Source: Tannerella sp. | GTDB taxonomy: Bacteria > Bacteroidota > Bacteroidia > Bacteroidales > Tannerellaceae | Direction: 5' to 3' | Assembly (NCBI GenBank): GCA_031289515.1 | Contig: JAITPH010000205.1 | Coordinates: forward strand, 1 to 8,296 | Length of the DNA stretch: 8,296 bases | In this document: piece by piece, positions 1-5,601 of the stretch | How positions within the stretch are numbered: the stretch's first letter is position 1 | Layout of the letters: every line of letters begins with the position of its first letter | Position numbers and translations under genes: made by a program | Notes under the pieces: model-generated | Seen by the model: the letters and a program-made list of their open reading frames with translations, nothing else | Databases searched by the model: none | Told to the model about the DNA's origin: nothing

Positions 1-30
1 AAATCTTATGGAACGGGATTTCTCAACACG

Positions 31-1068
31 CTATTTTTTTTCGGGCGCCGGAAAATCTTCCGGAAAGTGAACGTCATGTATTACGTTGGAGGAGGCATCC
101 AGACGTATCCATGTATGGAAGCCGCGCTGTCCTTCCGTAAGTTCGATGATTCGTGCGCCGTTTTTTATCGCTGCGCCGTCCTTAGGACTGTTATAGGTGG
201 TTTTGCTTCCCGAAAAACGACCGTAAGCCAAGGCTATGCCACAGTAGTTGAAAATGTAATCGTTGACGTGATCGTGGCCGACAAATGTGCCCATCACATC
301 CCCCTTCTCGACCATCGAAAGGAACATGCCCGAATTGACGTCGGGCGGACAGTTGTTTTCCTGCTTGTCGCCAACTACTTTTCGGTCTTTCCGTGTTACT
401 TCGTTGTATTCGGGCAAGGGAATATGGAAAAAAGCCAAGGCCGGCAAGGGTACGTTATTGTTTTTGGAAGTATATTTCTCACTTGTCTTGCGATACCAAA
501 CCACTTGATCGTGTGCAAACCAGGCATAACCGTCTATTACGGGTTTACGGTCGCTGTATGCCCGCGAATCCATGCAGTAAATCAGGGCTTGCGTTTTATT
601 GCCGTCATGCCCTTTGATCTCCAGCACGAAATTGCCGTATCCGGTCACGTTTTTGAGCTTCTTCATTTTACCCGCATGATAAGGGTAAGATTCAATCAAG
701 TCCGACATTTCTTTGCGGCTGAGATCCTGTTCCTCGTCGTGATTGCCGAAGAGAACGACCCAGGGTATCTTCCGGCTGATAACCGGCTCAAGAATAAAGT
801 CAAGCCCTTTCCTGTACGGCTTTTCGGTGACTACATCTCCTGTAAAAATCACCAGATCGGGCTTTTCGGCATCCAAAACCCGATTCAACATGTCGGTACT
901 CTCTTTCGAGAAATCCGGATTCGACACCGCTCTGATGTGGGTATCGGTTACCTGCATGATTTTGAATTTCCCATTGTCCGAGAAACGGAAGCCCTTTGCC
1001 GAAACGGCACTTGCACTCAATAAAACGGCAAAAACGACTGCCGTGAATCGTAAAAAAGATCTGTTCAT
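31..1068 (-). CDS. Secreted calcineurin-like metallophosphoesterase
   Basis: Predicted exported phosphoesterase of 345 aa with a single calcineurin-like domain. Residues 1-24 form a signal peptide (basic start, hydrophobic stretch, likely cleavage after Val-Ser-Ala24), so it should act in the periplasm or outside. All the dinuclear-metal motifs are present: TDTH at 41-44 (Asp42, His44), GD at 77-78, GNHDE at 108-112 (Asn109, His110), FFHIP at 213-217 (His215) and GHDH at 264-267 (His265, His267). The run GNHDEEQDLSR resembles the eukaryotic Dcr2/PAP28-29 branch of phosphoesterases more than purple acid phosphatases with extra domains. The start is an ATG directly before the signal peptide. 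It is transcribed alone in this window, with a promoter candidate about 90 bp upstream. The substrate (phosphomonoester, diester or nucleotide) cannot be read from the sequence. Confidence 0.93.
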   Translation of the reverse strand: MNRSFLRFTAVVFAVLLSASAVSAKGFRFSDNGKFKIMQVTDTHIRAVSNPDFSKESTDMLNRVLDAEKPDLVIFTGDVVTEKPYRKGLDFILEPVISRKIPWVVLFGNHDEEQDLSRKEMSDLIESYPYHAGKMKKLKNVTGYGNFVLEIKGHDGNKTQALIYCMDSRAYSDRKPVIDGYAWFAHDQVVWYRKTSEKYTSKNNNVPLPALAFFHIPLPEYNEVTRKDRKVVGDKQENNCPPDVNSGMFLSMVEKGDVMGTFVGHDHVNDYIFNYCGIALAYGRFSGSKTTYNSPKDGAAIKNGARIIELTEGQRGFHTWIRLDASSNVIHDVHFPEDFPAPEKK

Positions 1069-1157
1069 TTAACTGTACGTTTATTTATCACGGACCTCTA
1101 TTAATTGATTTTTCCAACAGAGCCGAAGTCCGTTAAAACCATGCCGAAAAATTTTCA

Positions 1158-1191
1158 CAAAAGTAGTCAAATTTTTGGAAAGAGACACAAG
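1158..1191 (-). promoter_or_regulatory. Candidate promoter of the metallophosphoesterase
   Basis: Read on the minus strand, TACTTTTG (1158-1165) matches the Bacteroidetes -7 consensus TAnnTTTG. CTTG (1188-1191) lies 22 bp upstream as a -33 element with the TTG core. The implied 5' UTR is about 85 nt. The -7 match is exact; the -33 match is partial and its spacing is slightly long. Confidence 0.45.
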
Positions 1192-1251
1192 TACGCCGAA
1201 ACGAAAGACCGGGCGCGTCCGATGCCCGACATACTTCGCTCCGGTCGACAA

Positions 1252-1313
1252 GTATCCGTCATTGCGGGAAAGTTGCTAAACTCGTTTAGCAACTTTCCCG
1301 CAATGACGGATAC
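1252..1313. terminator. 62-bp perfect palindrome, probable terminator hairpin of gpx
   Basis: The left arm 1252-1281 and right arm 1284-1313 are exact reverse complements over 30 bp, separated by 2 nt (TC at 1282-1283). Pairing stops at A1251/C1314. It begins 19 nt past the stop of the minus-strand peroxidase gene and lies upstream of the phosphoesterase promoter, so it sits where a terminator for the peroxidase transcript is expected. No T-run follows on either strand, and 30 bp is much longer than an ordinary intrinsic terminator. A structured repeat element or cruciform-forming site is the alternative. The rest of the 264-bp gap holds only the promoter above and a 5-bp hairpin at 1210-1228. 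Confidence 0.6.
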
Positions 1314-1332
1314 CATAACTTTCAATTGCCCG

Positions 1333-1878
1333 CTACTTTTCAATCCACGAAGTTATCTCTTCGGATACGGGCGTGGTTTTAGGGGGTATTGAGGTTACGA
1401 GGTGACCGGATTCGTCTATCAGGAATTTCTGGAAGTTCCATGTCACTTCGGCGTCGAGTTTGCCGTTTTCGCTTTGGCTGGTTAGCCATTTGTACAGCGG
1501 ATGAATGTCGTCGCCCTTTACGGATATTTTCGACATCATCGGGAATGTTACACCGTAGTTGAGCGTGCAAAACTCCTTTATCTCCGCGTTTGTGCCCGGC
1601 TCCTGACTGCCGAAATTGTTTGCCGGAAAGCCTATTATCACGAACTTGTCGGGTCCGTATTTGTCGTAAAGCTCCTGCAACTGTTTGTACTGTGGCGTCA
1701 GTCCGCATTTCGACGCCACGTTCACTACCAAAACTTTCTTGCCTTTCAGCGATGAAAGCTCGAAATCTTCTCCGGTTATCGTCTTAACCTTGAAATCGTA
1801 CAGACTGCCCTTCTGTGCGGACAGCGTAATGGCTGCTACAGCCATCAGTCCTGTTAAAAAAATCTTTTTGATACCCAT
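1333..1878 (-). CDS. gpx: Exported glutathione peroxidase-like thiol peroxidase
   Basis: Reduces hydrogen peroxide or organic hydroperoxides; 181 aa, thioredoxin fold. Residues 1-21 are a signal peptide (MGIKKIF, hydrophobic core, cleavage after Leu-Ser-Ala21), so the enzyme is periplasmic or envelope-associated. Family motifs seen: VNVASKCGLTPQY with peroxidatic Cys58, GFPANNFGSQEPG with catalytic Gln92, and WNFQKFL with Trp147-Asn148. The active site is Cys, not selenocysteine. Cys104 (KEFC) lies 46 residues after Cys58, the same spacing as the peroxidatic and resolving cysteines of yeast Gpx3, which suggests a 2-Cys, thioredoxin-type reductant rather than glutathione. It is divergent from oxyR with a 109-bp gap, so peroxide-induced control by OxyR is a reasonable inference. 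The ATG at 1876-1878 is the start that gives the signal peptide. Confidence 0.95.
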   Translation of the reverse strand: MGIKKIFLTGLMAVAAITLSAQKGSLYDFKVKTITGEDFELSSLKGKKVLVVNVASKCGLTPQYKQLQELYDKYGPDKFVIIGFPANNFGSQEPGTNAEIKEFCTLNYGVTFPMMSKISVKGDDIHPLYKWLTSQSENGKLDAEVTWNFQKFLIDESGHLVTSIPPKTTPVSEEITSWIEK

Positions 1879-1909
1879 AAATTTAAATCTTTAAATTATT
1901 AATAAAGCG

Positions 1910-1917
1910 CAAATGTA
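1910..1917 (-). promoter_or_regulatory. gpx -7 promoter element and nearby palindrome
   Basis: On the minus strand this reads TACATTTG, an exact TAnnTTTG -7 element 31 bp upstream of the gpx start. No good -33 TTTG lies at the expected distance (around 1937-1943), which fits a promoter needing an activator such as OxyR. The perfect palindrome TTATTAATAA (1896-1905) lies at the predicted transcription start. It is a possible operator half, but AT-rich palindromes arise easily by chance. Confidence 0.5.
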
Positions 1918-1926
1918 GCAAACTTT

Positions 1927-1957
1927 TTTGTACTCTCGTAAAAAATGCTTATATTTG
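1927..1957 (+). promoter_or_regulatory. oxyR promoter
   Basis: TTTG (1927-1930), a 19-bp spacer and TATATTTG (1950-1957) give a textbook Bacteroidetes promoter 30 bp before the oxyR ATG. An inverted TATC/GATA pair (1958-1961 and 1972-1975, 10 nt apart) straddles the likely transcription start and could serve autoregulation; that part is speculative. The promoter overlaps the upstream in-frame ATG at 1928, which rules that codon out as the start. Confidence 0.7.
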
Positions 1958-1987
1958 TATCGATTTTTTTTGATAATTGACAACGAT

Positions 1988-2932
1988 ATGACAGTTCAAC
2001 AGTTAGAATATGTAATTGCGCTCGACAATTACAGGCATTTTGCCAAAGCTGCCGAATCTTGCGGCGTTACCCAGCCGACGCTGAGCATGATGATTCAGAA
2101 ATTGGAAGAAGAGCTGGACGTCAAGATTTTCGACAGACTTCCGCATCCGATTGAGCCGACCGGCATCGGAAAACTGATAATAAAGCAGGCGCGCACGGCG
2201 ATTTTCTACTTTCAACAGATCAGGGAGACTGTCCGGAACGAGAAGAATATCCTTTCGGGAGACTTCAAACTGGGCGTGATTCCTACCGTGGCCTCTTTTC
2301 TTGTGCCCGAACTGCTAAAGACGGTCAGCGACCTTAACCCGGACTTCAGCCTGATAATGCAGGAAGCGCCGACGACGACCATCATCGACAGCGTGACGAA
2401 CGGCAAACTCGACGGCGGTCTGGCTGCGACGCCGCTCTACAATCCGAGTCTGATCGAAATACCGGTCTATTACGAAAAGTTCTACGCCTACGTCTCGTCC
2501 GGCGATTCGACTTTCGATGCGGAAGAAATAGATATTAACAGCGTCGATATTCAGGACATCTGGCTTCTGGAGAACGTTCACTGCATGCGCGGACAGGTCT
2601 TGAGCCTCTGCGAACAGAAGAAGGAGGAGATGCAGAATCAAGCCGCGAAATACGAATCGGGAAGCATCGACACGCTGATAAACATCGTGGACTACAACGG
2701 CGGCCTGACGGTCATTCCGGAGATGGCGGCAATGAGTCTGCCGGAAGAAAAGCAGAGCAATCTCCGCCGGATAACGGGAAACAATTTCGTGCGGGAGATC
2801 AGCATCGTCGTAAACGTCGATTACGTCAGGGAAAACATGACAAACGCCATCGTGGAATTAGTCCGCCAATCCGTGCCCAAGTCGATGCAGGACCCGAAAC
2901 TGAAGCAATACGCAATCGGCGTCAATCTGTGA
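1988..2932 (+). CDS. oxyR: OxyR, LysR-type hydrogen peroxide sensor and regulator
   Basis: Transcription factor of 314 aa that senses peroxide through a reversible disulfide and controls antioxidant genes. From Met at 1988, residues 1-60 form the LysR winged helix-turn-helix (MTVQQLEYVIALDNYRHF, then AAESCGVTQPTLSMMIQKLE), followed by the linker helix and the two-lobed sensor domain from about residue 90. The redox cysteines lie in HCMRGQVLSLC and fall at positions 199 and 208, the same numbers as in E. coli OxyR. An in-frame ATG at 1928 would add 20 residues but sits inside the -33 element, so 1988 is the start. It is divergent from the exported peroxidase, its likely target. Its TGA stop directly abuts the stop of the convergent gene at 2933. 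Confidence 0.96.
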   Translation: MTVQQLEYVIALDNYRHFAKAAESCGVTQPTLSMMIQKLEEELDVKIFDRLPHPIEPTGIGKLIIKQARTAIFYFQQIRETVRNEKNILSGDFKLGVIPTVASFLVPELLKTVSDLNPDFSLIMQEAPTTTIIDSVTNGKLDGGLAATPLYNPSLIEIPVYYEKFYAYVSSGDSTFDAEEIDINSVDIQDIWLLENVHCMRGQVLSLCEQKKEEMQNQAAKYESGSIDTLINIVDYNGGLTVIPEMAAMSLPEEKQSNLRRITGNNFVREISIVVNVDYVRENMTNAIVELVRQSVPKSMQDPKLKQYAIGVNL

Positions 2933-3187
2933 CTATTCCCTGACTTCGACATAATCGACGTACTCGCCTTCTTCTTCGGAGATGACTTTTTTCTTCCGCG
3001 AAGACTGCCCGGCATCGCTCTTGGCGGACGACGCGCGACTGCCTTGCTGCGAACGGTTCTGCGACTGCGATTGCGACGGACTGCCGAACTGCCGGCTGCC
3101 GAAAAAAAACCGCATCGCTATCCGCAGCAGAAACGGCACGACATAGATTACAAACACCAGTATTAAAACTGTCCTAATAATTCCCAT
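2933..3187 (-). CDS. Small single-pass membrane protein, DUF4834-like
   Basis: An 84-aa protein of unknown function. Residues 3-24 form one hydrophobic helix (GIIRTVLILVFVIYVVPFLL), followed by a short Arg/Phe-rich stretch, a low-complexity Ser/Gln/Arg linker (about 34-62) and an acidic tail ending GEYVDYVEV. A membrane helix, polar linker and (G/D)EYVDYEEV-like tail is the pattern I recall for the Bacteroidetes family DUF4834; this assignment is from memory. The start is the ATG at 3185-3187. A TTG 30 bp upstream would add a basic extension but lies inside the -7 element. It is convergent with oxyR with no bases between the two stops, and divergent from the lipoprotein gene at 3312. Confidence 0.8.
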   Translation of the reverse strand: MGIIRTVLILVFVIYVVPFLLRIAMRFFFGSRQFGSPSQSQSQNRSQQGSRASSAKSDAGQSSRKKKVISEEEGEYVDYVEVRE

Positions 3188-3214
3188 GTGAAGTTTTTTA
3201 CGTTTATTCGCCGA

Positions 3215-3222
3215 CAAATATA
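3215..3222 (-). promoter_or_regulatory. -7 element of the DUF4834-like gene
   Basis: On the minus strand this reads TATATTTG, an exact TAnnTTTG match 27 bp upstream of the ATG at 3187. The region where a -33 element is expected (about 3242-3246) has no clear TTTG and lies in the 28-bp repeat shared with the lipoprotein promoters. Confidence 0.45.
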
Positions 3223-3240
3223 CGTGATTTTTCCCGAACA

Positions 3241-3268
3241 GTCATAAAGAACGGAAATAATTTCGCCG
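3241..3268 (+). repeat. 28-bp direct repeat upstream of lipoprotein gene 1
   Basis: These 28 bases are identical to 3834-3861. Each copy ends at the -33 region of a lipoprotein promoter (distance to the ATG: 43 bp in both). Identity continues imperfectly through the -7 element and into the first 80 or so bases of coding sequence, so this is the best-conserved part of a promoter-plus-gene tandem duplication. Perfect conservation of a non-coding block, while neighbouring bases have changed, suggests a regulator site or -33 contact region. Confidence 0.7.
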
Positions 3269-3292
3269 TCCCGGAAATAAACCCTACATTTG
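3261..3292 (+). promoter_or_regulatory. Promoter of lipoprotein gene 1
   Basis: TTTC (3261-3264) as a weak -33, a 20-bp spacer, and TACATTTG (3285-3292) as an exact -7 element. The start codon is 19 bp further on, leaving a very short leader. The same layout and spacing recur before gene 2. Confidence 0.6.
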
Positions 3293-3311
3293 CCTGAAAT
3301 ATATATCGAAT

Positions 3312-3806
3312 ATGAAAAAGAATTACAAACTGCTTGTAAACAGCATTAACTGGGCGCTAGCCGGAGTTCTGACACTGTTGGGATTCGGCAGCTGCTCCGA
3401 AGACAGGGTGGAATACGGAACGCCAAGCGCCAGATATACGGTCAGGGGAACGGTCGTGGACAAGGCAACCGGCAAGTCCGTCAAGGGAATAAGAGTCGGA
3501 TATACGCCGGGGAGCGCTTATGTGATGTACGGAACAGTGCCTGTCGTATACGGATTGACGGCTGCGACCGTCAGCGACGCGAACGGAGATTTCAATCTTT
3601 CCGGCGACGCCTTTCCGGTTACCGGCGTCCCGGTACCGGTCTACGTCGACGACATTGACGGCGCCGCCAACGGACTCTTCAAGTCCGACCGTCTGTACAT
3701 CGACTTCGACAAGGCAGAGCAGACGGAAAAGGGCAAGGGATGGTACAACGGCGAATTTACGGTCACGACAAACGTATATCTCGCCGGGCAAACGGCAGAT
3801 GAATAA
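3312..3806 (+). CDS. Radical SAM-associated putative lipoprotein (copy 1)
   Basis: A 164-aa predicted lipoprotein and the likely substrate of the radical SAM enzyme downstream. The signal sequence ends in a lipobox-like LLGFGSC with the lipidated Cys28. The mature part opens with EYGTPSARYTVRG and looks like one carboxypeptidase-regulatory/Ig-like beta sandwich (VRGTVVDKATGKSVKGIRVGY, then AATVSDANGDFNLS), followed by an acidic block VDDIDGAANGLFKSD (112-126) and a short C-terminal strand. Cys28 is the only cysteine. YG motifs occur at 35-36, 73-74 and 80-81. It matches what I recall as the NCBI/TIGRFAM lipoprotein partner of the rSAM/lipoprotein system in Bacteroidales; the function is unknown. 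The next gene, 98 bp downstream, is its paralogue. Confidence 0.88.
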   Translation: MKKNYKLLVNSINWALAGVLTLLGFGSCSEDRVEYGTPSARYTVRGTVVDKATGKSVKGIRVGYTPGSAYVMYGTVPVVYGLTAATVSDANGDFNLSGDAFPVTGVPVPVYVDDIDGAANGLFKSDRLYIDFDKAEQTEKGKGWYNGEFTVTTNVYLAGQTADE

Positions 3807-3833
3807 CGACAAATATTCTTTATTCCCCGAACC

Positions 3834-3861
3834 GTCATAAAGAACGGAAATAATTTCGCCG
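3834..3861 (+). repeat. 28-bp direct repeat upstream of lipoprotein gene 2
   Basis: Second exact copy of the 3241-3268 block, here following the stop of lipoprotein gene 1 at 3806. In this copy CCGT and ACGG (3832-3835 and 3844-3847) could pair as a weak 4-bp stem. In the first copy the base before the repeat differs, so that stem is not conserved. Confidence 0.7.
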
Positions 3862-3885
3862 CCTCAAGAATAAACCTTACATTTG
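3854..3885 (+). promoter_or_regulatory. Promoter of lipoprotein gene 2 and the radical SAM gene
   Basis: TTTC (3854-3857), a 20-bp spacer and TACATTTG (3878-3885) repeat the layout of the promoter of gene 1. No other promoter is visible before the radical SAM start, so this one probably drives gene 2 and the enzyme together, with possible read-through from gene 1. Confidence 0.6.
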
Positions 3886-3904
3886 CAGAAAATACATCTC
3901 GAAC

Positions 3905-4396
3905 ATGACAAAAAAATACAAACTGCTTGTTAGAAGCATCAATTGGGTGTTGGCCGGAGTTCTGACACTGCTTGGATTCGGCAACTGCACCAAAGATAAT
4001 ACGGAGGAATACGGAGTGTTGACGCCTGAATACGGAGTGCCAAGCGCCAAATACACGGTCAGGGGAAAGATTGCAGGCAAGGCAGACGGCAAGGCTGTCA
4101 AGGGAATAAGACTCGGATATGCACCGTCATCGTCCAATTTTCCGGAATATGGAGTTCCGCTTGTGGGTTTTAACATAGCGGCGGCAGCAGTCAGCGACGC
4201 GAACGGAAATTTTATTCTTTCAAACTACGATATACCCAACCCCGGTTCAAAGGTATCAATATATGTCGACGACATTGACGGCGATGCCAACGGCCTCTTC
4301 AAGTCCGACACCCTGCACGTCGACTTCAGCCCGGCGGAGCAAATCAACGGCGAATTTACGGTCGAAACAGACATACAGCTAACCGAAGAAGAATGA
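3905..4396 (+). CDS. Radical SAM-associated putative lipoprotein (copy 2)
   Basis: A 163-aa paralogue of the preceding gene, with a nearly identical signal region (SINW.LAGVLTLLGFG, lipid Cys28). It shares the blocks GVPSAKYTVRG, VKGIR.GY, AVSDANGNF and VDDIDGDANGLFKSD (121-135), and ends NGEFTVETDIQL. The region after the lipobox carries EYGV three times (35-38, 42-45, 81-84), each followed within three residues by Pro. As in copy 1 there is no cysteine apart from Cys28. It overlaps the radical SAM gene: its TGA (4394-4396) lies within ATGATG, which points to translational coupling and to this copy being the closest partner of the enzyme. The function is unknown; a maturation substrate displayed on the envelope is the inference. 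Confidence 0.88.
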   Translation: MTKKYKLLVRSINWVLAGVLTLLGFGNCTKDNTEEYGVLTPEYGVPSAKYTVRGKIAGKADGKAVKGIRLGYAPSSSNFPEYGVPLVGFNIAAAAVSDANGNFILSNYDIPNPGSKVSIYVDDIDGDANGLFKSDTLHVDFSPAEQINGEFTVETDIQLTEEE

Positions 4397-5472
4397 TGAA
4401 CAAAAAACCGTCGCTCCGCAAACGCATCGGCCTCGAAATCTTCCGCAAGATGAGGCGCAACAACGTCCGCCTGCACGAACTCGACACCCTGTTCTGGGAA
4501 TGTACACTGCGATGCAACCTTGCCTGTCGCCATTGCGGGAGCGATTGCCGCGTCGCCGCCGGTCAACCCGACATGCCGGTCGGCGACTTCATTAAAGTCA
4601 TAGACCAAATAACGCCTCACGTCAATCCGAACAGGACAATGATTATCTTCACCGGCGGCGAAGCGCTGGTCAGAAACGACATCGAAGCCTGCGGACTGGA
4701 ACTCTACCGGCGCGGCTTTCCGTGGGGTCTGGTATCGAACGGCATGGCGCTCACCCGCAAACGGCTCGATTCGCTCCTCGCTTCGGGACTGCACTCGATT
4801 ACCGTCAGCCTCGACGGCTTCGAGACGGCTCACAACTGGCTGCGCGGCAATCCCCGCAGTTATGAAAAGGCTCTCGCCGCCGTCAGGATGCTGGTCAGCG
4901 AAAAGGAACTCGTCTGGGACATTGTCACGTGCGTAAACCGGAAAAATCTCGCACAGCTGACCGAATTTAAAGAGTTCCTGATAGACGCCGGCGTGCGCAA
5001 CTGGCGTATCTTCACCATCTTTCCGGTCGGACGCGCAGCACGGCTTCCCGAACTGCAACTCGACGACGAACAGTTTACCTCCGTATTCGATTTCATCCGC
5101 ACGACACGCAGGGAAGGCCGCATCCGCCTGAGCTACGGCTGCGAAGGCTTTCTCGGCAATTACGAAACGGAAGTGCGCGACAACTTCTACCAGTGCCGTG
5201 CAGGCATAACCGTCGCTTCCGTGCTCGCCGACGGCTCGATCTCCGCCTGTCCGAGCATCCGCACCAACTTTCATCAGGGCAACATCTACAGGGACGACTT
5301 CATGGACGTATGGAACAACCGCTTCCAGCCGTTCCGCAACCGCAAATGGTCGCGAAAAGGCGTCTGCGCCGACTGCCGAATGTTCCGCTACTGCGAAGGC
5401 AACGGCATGCACCTCTACGACGACGGCGGCAACCTGCTCTTCTGCCACTACAACCGCCTGCTGCCTACCTGA
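4393..5472 (+). CDS. Radical SAM/SPASM enzyme of the rSAM/lipoprotein system
   Basis: A 359-aa cytosolic enzyme predicted to cleave S-adenosylmethionine and modify a peptide substrate. The radical SAM cluster is CNLACRHC (Cys41, Cys45, Cys48), with the SAM-binding strand FTGGEA at 86-91. The C-terminal SPASM region holds Cys268-x12-Gly281-x4-Cys286, then Cys325-x2-Cys328-x5-Cys334 and a final Cys351, as ligands for auxiliary 4Fe-4S clusters. The usual Cys three residues after Cys334 is Gly338 here (CEGNG). It fits the family I recall as 'radical SAM enzyme, rSAM/lipoprotein system', always next to a small lipoprotein gene. Two starts are possible (4393 or 4396), both overlapping the upstream stop. 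A terminator-like hairpin follows. The modification chemistry is unknown. Confidence 0.93.
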   Translation: MMNKKPSLRKRIGLEIFRKMRRNNVRLHELDTLFWECTLRCNLACRHCGSDCRVAAGQPDMPVGDFIKVIDQITPHVNPNRTMIIFTGGEALVRNDIEACGLELYRRGFPWGLVSNGMALTRKRLDSLLASGLHSITVSLDGFETAHNWLRGNPRSYEKALAAVRMLVSEKELVWDIVTCVNRKNLAQLTEFKEFLIDAGVRNWRIFTIFPVGRAARLPELQLDDEQFTSVFDFIRTTRREGRIRLSYGCEGFLGNYETEVRDNFYQCRAGITVASVLADGSISACPSIRTNFHQGNIYRDDFMDVWNNRFQPFRNRKWSRKGVCADCRMFRYCEGNGMHLYDDGGNLLFCHYNRLLPT

Positions 5473-5485
5473 AATTTTAAAATCA

Positions 5486-5510
5486 GCGCGCTTTCGCACG
5501 CCGTTTTTTT
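5486..5510 (+). terminator. Intrinsic terminator after the radical SAM gene
   Basis: The stem GCGCGC/GCACGC (5486-5491 and 5496-5501) has one C-A mismatch, a TTTC loop and seven T residues at 5504-5510. It starts 13 nt past the stop. The position and T-run fit rho-independent termination, separating this operon from the PLP enzyme gene. Confidence 0.6.
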
Positions 5511-5573
5511 GAAAGCCTGATATTTTTTTTTCGGAAAAACGGCAAATTCTTTTTTTATTGCGGCAAAACATAT

Positions 5574-5581
5574 TACTTTTG
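5574..5581 (+). promoter_or_regulatory. -7 element of the PLP enzyme gene
   Basis: TACTTTTG matches TAnnTTTG exactly and lies 20 bp before the ATG at 5602. The -33 region is only a T-run (5551-5556). The leader is about 14 nt, too short for a riboswitch, so methionine or cysteine control at the RNA level through a long leader is unlikely. Confidence 0.55.
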
Positions 5582-5601
5582 CATCTCAAAAAATAATAAT
5601 A

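Noticed and set aside
1..30. Gene at the left edge
   Set aside because: Only 30 bases past the phosphoesterase stop; nothing can be assigned.
67..1023. 318-codon plus-strand open frame opposite the metallophosphoesterase
   Set aside because: The minus-strand protein has all seven metal ligands and a signal peptide; the plus-strand frame has no coherent domain or promoter.
1105..1392. 95-codon plus-strand frame across the palindrome and the gpx end
   Set aside because: It runs through the 62-bp palindrome and into the conserved gpx C-terminus on the other strand; the protein has no natural look and no promoter precedes it.
1928..1987. Longer oxyR start at the ATG at 1928
   Set aside because: That codon overlaps the -33 element and precedes the -7 element, so it would not be in the transcript; starting at 1988 also puts the redox cysteines at 199 and 208 as in E. 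coli.
5500..5543. Second pairing GCCGTTTTT/AAAAACGGC as an attenuator with the 5486 terminator
   Set aside because: The loop is 26 nt, the stem mostly A-T, and it consumes the T-run; it begins before the PLP gene's own promoter, so it probably arises from chance A/T runs.
5582..5601. SAM or other riboswitch before the PLP enzyme
   Set aside because: The predicted leader is only about 14-20 nt, with no room for an aptamer.
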